Assembly (NCBI GenBank): GCA_948684385.1
Contig: CAPQCU010000036.1
Span: 1-8,265 of the forward strand
From: an uncultured bacterium
GTDB lineage: Bacteria; Cyanobacteriota; Vampirovibrionia; Gastranaerophilales; Gastranaerophilaceae
Length of the DNA stretch: 8,265 nucleotides
Reading direction: 5' to 3'
In this document: in pieces, positions 5,507 through 8,265 of the stretch
Numbering within the stretch: position 1 is the first letter of the stretch
How the letters are laid out: every line of letters starts with the position of its first letter
Program-made: the position numbers and the translations under genes
The notes under the pieces: model-generated
Database searches by the model: none
Told to the model about the DNA's origin: nothing
The model's input: only the letters and a program-made list of their open reading frames with translations

Positions 5507-5512
5507 ATCATA
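5507..5512 (-). promoter_or_regulatory. Possible -10 box of the ABC exporter gene
   Basis: On the minus strand TATGAT (5512 to 5507, 5 of 6 consensus) lies 11 bp before the ATG at 5495, so the mRNA would have a leader of about five bases. A second, weaker box TAAGAT (5507 to 5502) would place the start on the ATG itself. No good -35 box is seen, and the assignment is tentative. Confidence 0.35.
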
Positions 5513-5517
5513 ATTTG

Positions 5518-5526
5518 TGCTATAAT
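5518..5526 (+). promoter_or_regulatory. Extended -10 promoter of the Bax1-like / rmuC / regulator operon
   Basis: TGCTATAAT is a perfect extended -10 element (TGn plus TATAAT), which can work without a -35 box; none is evident upstream. The start site would be near 5533, leaving about 27 bases of leader with a strong ribosome binding site. It is divergent from the ABC exporter promoter in a 64-bp gap. Confidence 0.55.
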
Positions 5527-5545
5527 GTTTTAGGAAAAATAAAAA

Positions 5546-5553
5546 GGGAGGAG
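5546..5553 (+). promoter_or_regulatory. Strong ribosome binding site before the Bax1-like gene
   Basis: GGGAGGAG lies six bases before the ATG at 5560 and decides this start over the in-frame TTG at 5515, which would lie within the promoter. Confidence 0.75.
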
Positions 5554-5559
5554 TATAAT

Positions 5560-6285
5560 ATGGCAAATCCGGTTTTAAATGATAAATTTTCAGAACAGGA
5601 AAGAGTTTTGCAGGGTGAACCGATGACAGTAAACGGAACACTTCAGGTGACTGCGTTTTTAGGCGCATTGCTTTTTGCTGCAGCAGCGTTTACGTGGTCA
5701 AGATTTACTTTAGGCTACACAGACTTAGCGATGACTTTAACAGGTGCAGGGCTTATTTTAGGTTTTATTCTCGGGCTTGTTATTGCATTTACTAGAATGA
5801 AAGCTTTAATTCCTGTTTACGCAGTGTGTGAAGGCATGTTCTTAGGCGGAGTTTCAGCAACTTTTGAAGCTTCCATGCCGGGCATTGTTTCTCAAGCGGT
5901 TGCAGGAACTTTTGCGGCTTTGTTTTCTATGCTTATTTTATACAGAGCGAATGTTATAAGATGTACAGACAAGTTTAGAAGTGTGATTTTTATTACTACA
6001 GCTTCTATTGCGGTTGTTTATCTTGTTAACTTTATCGGAAGTTTCTTCGGACTTCATGTTCCGCTTATTAACTCTTCTTCAACAGCAGGAATTGTTGTAA
6101 CAGCCGTGATTGTAGTTATTGCAGCTTTGAACTTGATTATCGATTTTGATTTTATTGAACGCGGTGCTCAAAACATGCTTCCAAAAGATATGGAATGGTA
6201 CGGCGCTTTCGGGCTTATGGTTACTATTGTTTGGCTGTACTTAGAAATCTTGAGACTGCTTGCTAAGCTTCAAAGCAGAAGATAA
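5560..6285 (+). CDS. Bax inhibitor-1/YccA family membrane protein
   Basis: A 241-residue inner membrane protein of the TMBIM superfamily, in the bacterial subgroup that begins with a short M-N-P type cytoplasmic tail. Seven hydrophobic segments lie near 28-46, 56-77, 82-100, 109-128, 140-160, 174-194 and 213-234. The C-terminal family signature is clear: NLIIDFDFIERG (191-202) followed by PKDMEWYGAFGLMVTIVWLYLEILRLLAKL (208-237). Characterised relatives are pH-sensitive calcium leak channels or modulators of membrane proteolysis (YccA with FtsH); which applies here is unknown. Acidic residues in the last two segments (D195, D197, E200, E229) are candidates for an ion path, by inference. The start at 5560 is set by GGGAGGAG six bases upstream. 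The gene is first in an operon with rmuC, which starts 12 bp after its stop. Confidence 0.9.
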   Translation: MANPVLNDKFSEQERVLQGEPMTVNGTLQVTAFLGALLFAAAAFTWSRFTLGYTDLAMTLTGAGLILGFILGLVIAFTRMKALIPVYAVCEGMFLGGVSATFEASMPGIVSQAVAGTFAALFSMLILYRANVIRCTDKFRSVIFITTASIAVVYLVNFIGSFFGLHVPLINSSSTAGIVVTAVIVVIAALNLIIDFDFIERGAQNMLPKDMEWYGAFGLMVTIVWLYLEILRLLAKLQSRR

Positions 6286-6297
6286 TCCGGAGGTTTT

Positions 6298-7485
6298 ATG
6301 ACAATTTTAGCGGCGTTTATTCTGGGTGCAGTTATTGCTTCAGGCGTTACTTATATTATGTATTCAAAAAAAATCCTTTCGCTAAAAGAAGAGGTAATAA
6401 CTTTGAATGCTAAAACTAAGTCCATTGAAGAGCTGCAGGAAATTATTAAACGCGATTTTGTTCAGCTTGCAAATGAAACAATTAAAAATGAGCAGGAAGA
6501 CTTAAGAAAACAAAATCGCGAGACTTTAGAAGAAAAAATACTCCCGCTCACAAAAGAGCTGGGTGAGTTTAAAGCTAAAGTTGAGAGATTTAATCTTGCA
6601 GGGGTTGAAAATACTACTAAAATTGTTGAACAAATCGGAAATTTAGAAAAAAATAATAAGATTATTGAACAGGAAGCCAAAAACCTTGTTGAAGCTTTGA
6701 CTAAAAACCAGAATGTTAAAGGTTCTTATGGTGAAGATTTGCTGGATACCATTCTGCAGTCCTGCGGAATGGTTGAAGGTATTCATTATGCAAAACAGCT
6801 GGTGACAACTTCTGCCAATCTTAGAGACAACGAAGAACATATTGTAAGACCGGATGTCGTGATTAATCTGCCGAATAATCATCATTTGATTATTGATTCG
6901 AAAGTTACTTTAACAAGCTATCTTGAATATGTTAAAGACGAGGCCAAGCTTAAAGAGTTTAAGAGCGAAGTCAAAAAGAGAATTACCGATTTAGCAAACA
7001 AAAATTACCAGAGCGCCGGTGATTTGTCACAGCCTGATTTTGTATTGATGTACATGCCGGTTGAAACTTCTGTTAACCTCTTGTATGAAGACTATGACTT
7101 AATAAACAGTGCTTACAGAGCAAATATTATTATCGTCGGAACTTCTTCTCTGCTTGCAACAATAAGGCTTGTTAATCAGCTTATGGCGCAGCAAAAACAG
7201 AAAGAAAGCATTAACCAAATTGTAAATGCAGGTACAAATTTGTACGAAACTTTTGTTCAGTTTTGCGAAGATTTGATTGATGTTCAGAAACGCTTTGATG
7301 ATGTCGGTAAAAAGCTAAATACAACCATTAACAGGTTTAGACGCGGTAATAAAAACAAACCGAGTTTATTTTCTCAGGTTGAGGCTTTGCGCGATTTTGG
7401 AATAAGCACAAGCAAGCAAATTCCTGATAAGCTTTTGATTGAAGCCGAAGAAGATGAATTGGAAGGTGTGTTTGCAAATGACTAA
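6298..7485 (+). CDS. rmuC: DNA recombination protein RmuC
   Basis: RmuC-family proteins limit rearrangements between inverted repeats and carry a predicted PD-(D/E)XK nuclease core. The 395-residue protein has an N-terminal membrane anchor (2-21), a long coiled coil (about 25-135), then the RmuC domain (about 138-350). Key motifs are KGSYGEDLL (141-149, usually GxWGE), RPDVVINLP (184-192), IIDSKVTL (198-205) and PDFVLMYMPVE (246-256). E146, D186, D200 and K202 are the candidate catalytic positions, by family analogy. The topology places the domain in the cytoplasm at the membrane. The start at 6298 has GGAGG four bases upstream and lies 12 bp after the Bax1-like stop, so the two are cotranscribed. 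The 3' end overlaps the response regulator start by 8 bp. The length is near or slightly below that of other members, and the biochemical activity is not well established for the family. Confidence 0.92.
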   Translation: MTILAAFILGAVIASGVTYIMYSKKILSLKEEVITLNAKTKSIEELQEIIKRDFVQLANETIKNEQEDLRKQNRETLEEKILPLTKELGEFKAKVERFNLAGVENTTKIVEQIGNLEKNNKIIEQEAKNLVEALTKNQNVKGSYGEDLLDTILQSCGMVEGIHYAKQLVTTSANLRDNEEHIVRPDVVINLPNNHHLIIDSKVTLTSYLEYVKDEAKLKEFKSEVKKRITDLANKNYQSAGDLSQPDFVLMYMPVETSVNLLYEDYDLINSAYRANIIIVGTSSLLATIRLVNQLMAQQKQKESINQIVNAGTNLYETFVQFCEDLIDVQKRFDDVGKKLNTTINRFRRGNKNKPSLFSQVEALRDFGISTSKQIPDKLLIEAEEDELEGVFAND

Positions 7486-8173
7486 GATTCTTGTTGTTGA
7501 CGATGATACTGCAATAAATGAACTTATTAAAGTTAACCTTGAGCTTCAGGGATTTGAAGTTATTCAGGCATTTAACGGGGTTGAAGGGTTTGCAAAAGCA
7601 AAACAGGAAGAGCCCGCGCTTGTTATTTTGGATGTTATGATGCCTGAAGTTGATGGTTATACGGTTGCAAGGAGAATTCGCCAGTCTCAGGAACTTGCTG
7701 AGCTGCCGATTATTATGCTAACTGCGCTCTCTGAACTTAACAACAAAGCTGAAGGATTTGATATCGGGGTGGATGATTATCTTACGAAACCTTTTGAGCC
7801 GGATGAACTTCTTATGCGTGTCCGTGCGCTATTAAAACGTACGAATCAAATCCCGAAATCTTCTGCTGTACGTGAACTTTTAACTTACAAAGAAGTTACG
7901 CTTCTGCCTGAGTCATACAGCGTGCAAATTAATGAGAAAATCCAAAAACTTACTCCGATTGAGTTTGATATTTTTAACCTGCTTTTCCAAAACCACGGAA
8001 ACATGGTGTCCGGAGCAAGGCTTCTGAAAGACATCTGGGGGTATGATCCGGATGACAATGTTGAGACTATACGCGTTCATATAAGGCATTTAAGAAGCAA
8101 GATTGATAAAATTTCTGACGGCAAAAAATATATAGAAACAATTTATGGCGGCGGATATAAGCTGAATATTTAG
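7478..8173 (+). CDS. OmpR/PhoB-family response regulator transcription factor
   Basis: A 231-residue cytoplasmic two-component regulator. The receiver domain (about 1-120) has the acidic pocket (D8-D10), phosphoacceptor D52 in LDVMMP, T82 in MLTAL and K104 in LTKPF, so it should be phosphorylatable. The C-terminal winged-helix DNA-binding domain (about 132-231) has LTPIEFDIFNLL, the recognition region ETIRVHIRHLRSKI and the terminal YIETIYGGGYKLNI wing. The ATG at 7478 overlaps the rmuC stop by 8 bp. The in-frame TTG at 7439 is rejected because the receiver begins exactly at MTKILVVDDD. A GGAAGGTG lies nine bases upstream. No sensor kinase is within view, although the next gene starts 84 bp on and its identity is unknown. 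Cotranscription with rmuC and the Bax1-like gene suggests a role in envelope or DNA stress, by inference only. The target genes are unknown. Confidence 0.92.
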   Translation: MTKILVVDDDTAINELIKVNLELQGFEVIQAFNGVEGFAKAKQEEPALVILDVMMPEVDGYTVARRIRQSQELAELPIIMLTALSELNNKAEGFDIGVDDYLTKPFEPDELLMRVRALLKRTNQIPKSSAVRELLTYKEVTLLPESYSVQINEKIQKLTPIEFDIFNLLFQNHGNMVSGARLLKDIWGYDPDDNVETIRVHIRHLRSKIDKISDGKKYIETIYGGGYKLNI

Positions 8174-8183
8174 ACGTAAATAT

Positions 8184-8214
8184 TTGTAACAATTATTTAA
8201 AAAAGTGTTATAAA
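8184..8214 (+). promoter_or_regulatory. Promoter with overlapping inverted repeat before the next gene
   Basis: An extended -10 element, TGTTATAAA (8206-8214; TATAAA matches 5 of 6), is preceded by a -35-like TTGTAA (8184-8189) at a long spacing of 19 bases. The arms TTGTAACA (8184-8191) and TGTTATAA (8206-8213) form an inverted repeat with one mismatch in eight, centred between the two boxes. The arm centres are 22 bp apart, about two helical turns, so a dimeric regulator could bind over the promoter. A GTAA pair at 8176 and 8186 also gives a 10-bp direct spacing, which OmpR-type regulators often use. The transcription start would be near 8221. Confidence 0.45.
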
Positions 8215-8257
8215 TTATGTACATGTGGAATATATTAGATATAAGGATATGTTTTAC

Positions 8258-8265
8258 ATGGAAAA
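8258..8265 (+). CDS. Start of a downstream gene, cut by the window edge
   Basis: An ATG at 8258 begins a frame Met-Glu-... that leaves the window. AAGGA (8243-8247) lies ten bases upstream and a promoter sits further up. An in-frame ATG at 8249 is also possible, but its spacing from AAGGA would be only one base. Nothing can be said about the product. Confidence 0.4.

Noticed and set aside
5554..5559. Second TATAAT directly before the Bax1-like ATG
   Set aside because: It would start transcription inside the coding sequence and has no -35 or TGn element; the upstream TGCTATAAT is better placed. It is the spacer between the ribosome binding site and the start codon.
6462..6885. Minus-strand open frames of 72 and 80 codons inside rmuC
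   Set aside because: They are antisense to well-conserved RmuC motifs and have no initiation signals; they read as shadows of the coiled-coil region.

Overview
This is an AT-rich, densely packed bacterial window with eight complete protein genes of recognisable family, one well-supported but unrecognised 50-codon gene, and the first codons of a further gene at the right edge. The gene content is mostly housekeeping: dephospho-CoA kinase, an rRNA pseudouridine synthase, glyoxalase I, a hotdog thioesterase, RmuC, and an OmpR-type response regulator. The low GC, short gaps and this mix would fit an uncultured gut bacterium such as a Vampirovibrionia/Gastranaerophilales (non-photosynthetic cyanobacterial) genome. 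That placement is an inference from general impression and no feature here is diagnostic. I see no rRNA, tRNA, CRISPR array, transposase, phage gene or integrase.

Layout: bases 1-191 are non-coding and unusually G-rich, with two copies of a dispersed G-rich repeat. A consensus-like promoter (192-220) follows, then an MFS transporter (231-1463, +). Convergent with it is a minus-strand group read in the order acyl-CoA thioesterase (2670-3086), rluB-like pseudouridine synthase (1921-2682) and coaE (1428-1946). All three overlap at their ends, and coaE also overlaps the tail of the MFS gene. Divergent from the thioesterase, across only 32 bp with a symmetric -10 element, lies gloA (3119-3505, +). 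Its stop codon lies inside a third copy of the G-rich repeat. A strong promoter and Shine-Dalgarno then serve a 50-residue protein of unknown function (3646-3798, +), whose end overlaps the end of a type I ABC exporter (3780-5495, -). Divergent from the exporter is a plus-strand operon: a Bax-inhibitor-1/YccA-like membrane protein (5560-6285), rmuC (6298-7485) and a response regulator (7478-8173). A promoter with an inverted repeat (8184-8214) leads into the next gene, which is cut off at the edge.

Functional picture: most genes act independently (CoA synthesis, ribosome modification, methylglyoxal detoxification, export). The only set that looks co-regulated for a shared theme is Bax1-like / RmuC / response regulator, where membrane homeostasis and DNA maintenance genes share a transcript with a regulator that has no adjacent kinase in view. 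The most unusual items are the three-copy G-rich repeat, the promoter-equipped 50-residue gene, a coaE that lacks about 22 internal residues, and three genes whose -10 boxes sit so close to the start codon that their mRNAs would be nearly or fully leaderless. I did not find convincing evidence of a new multi-gene system.
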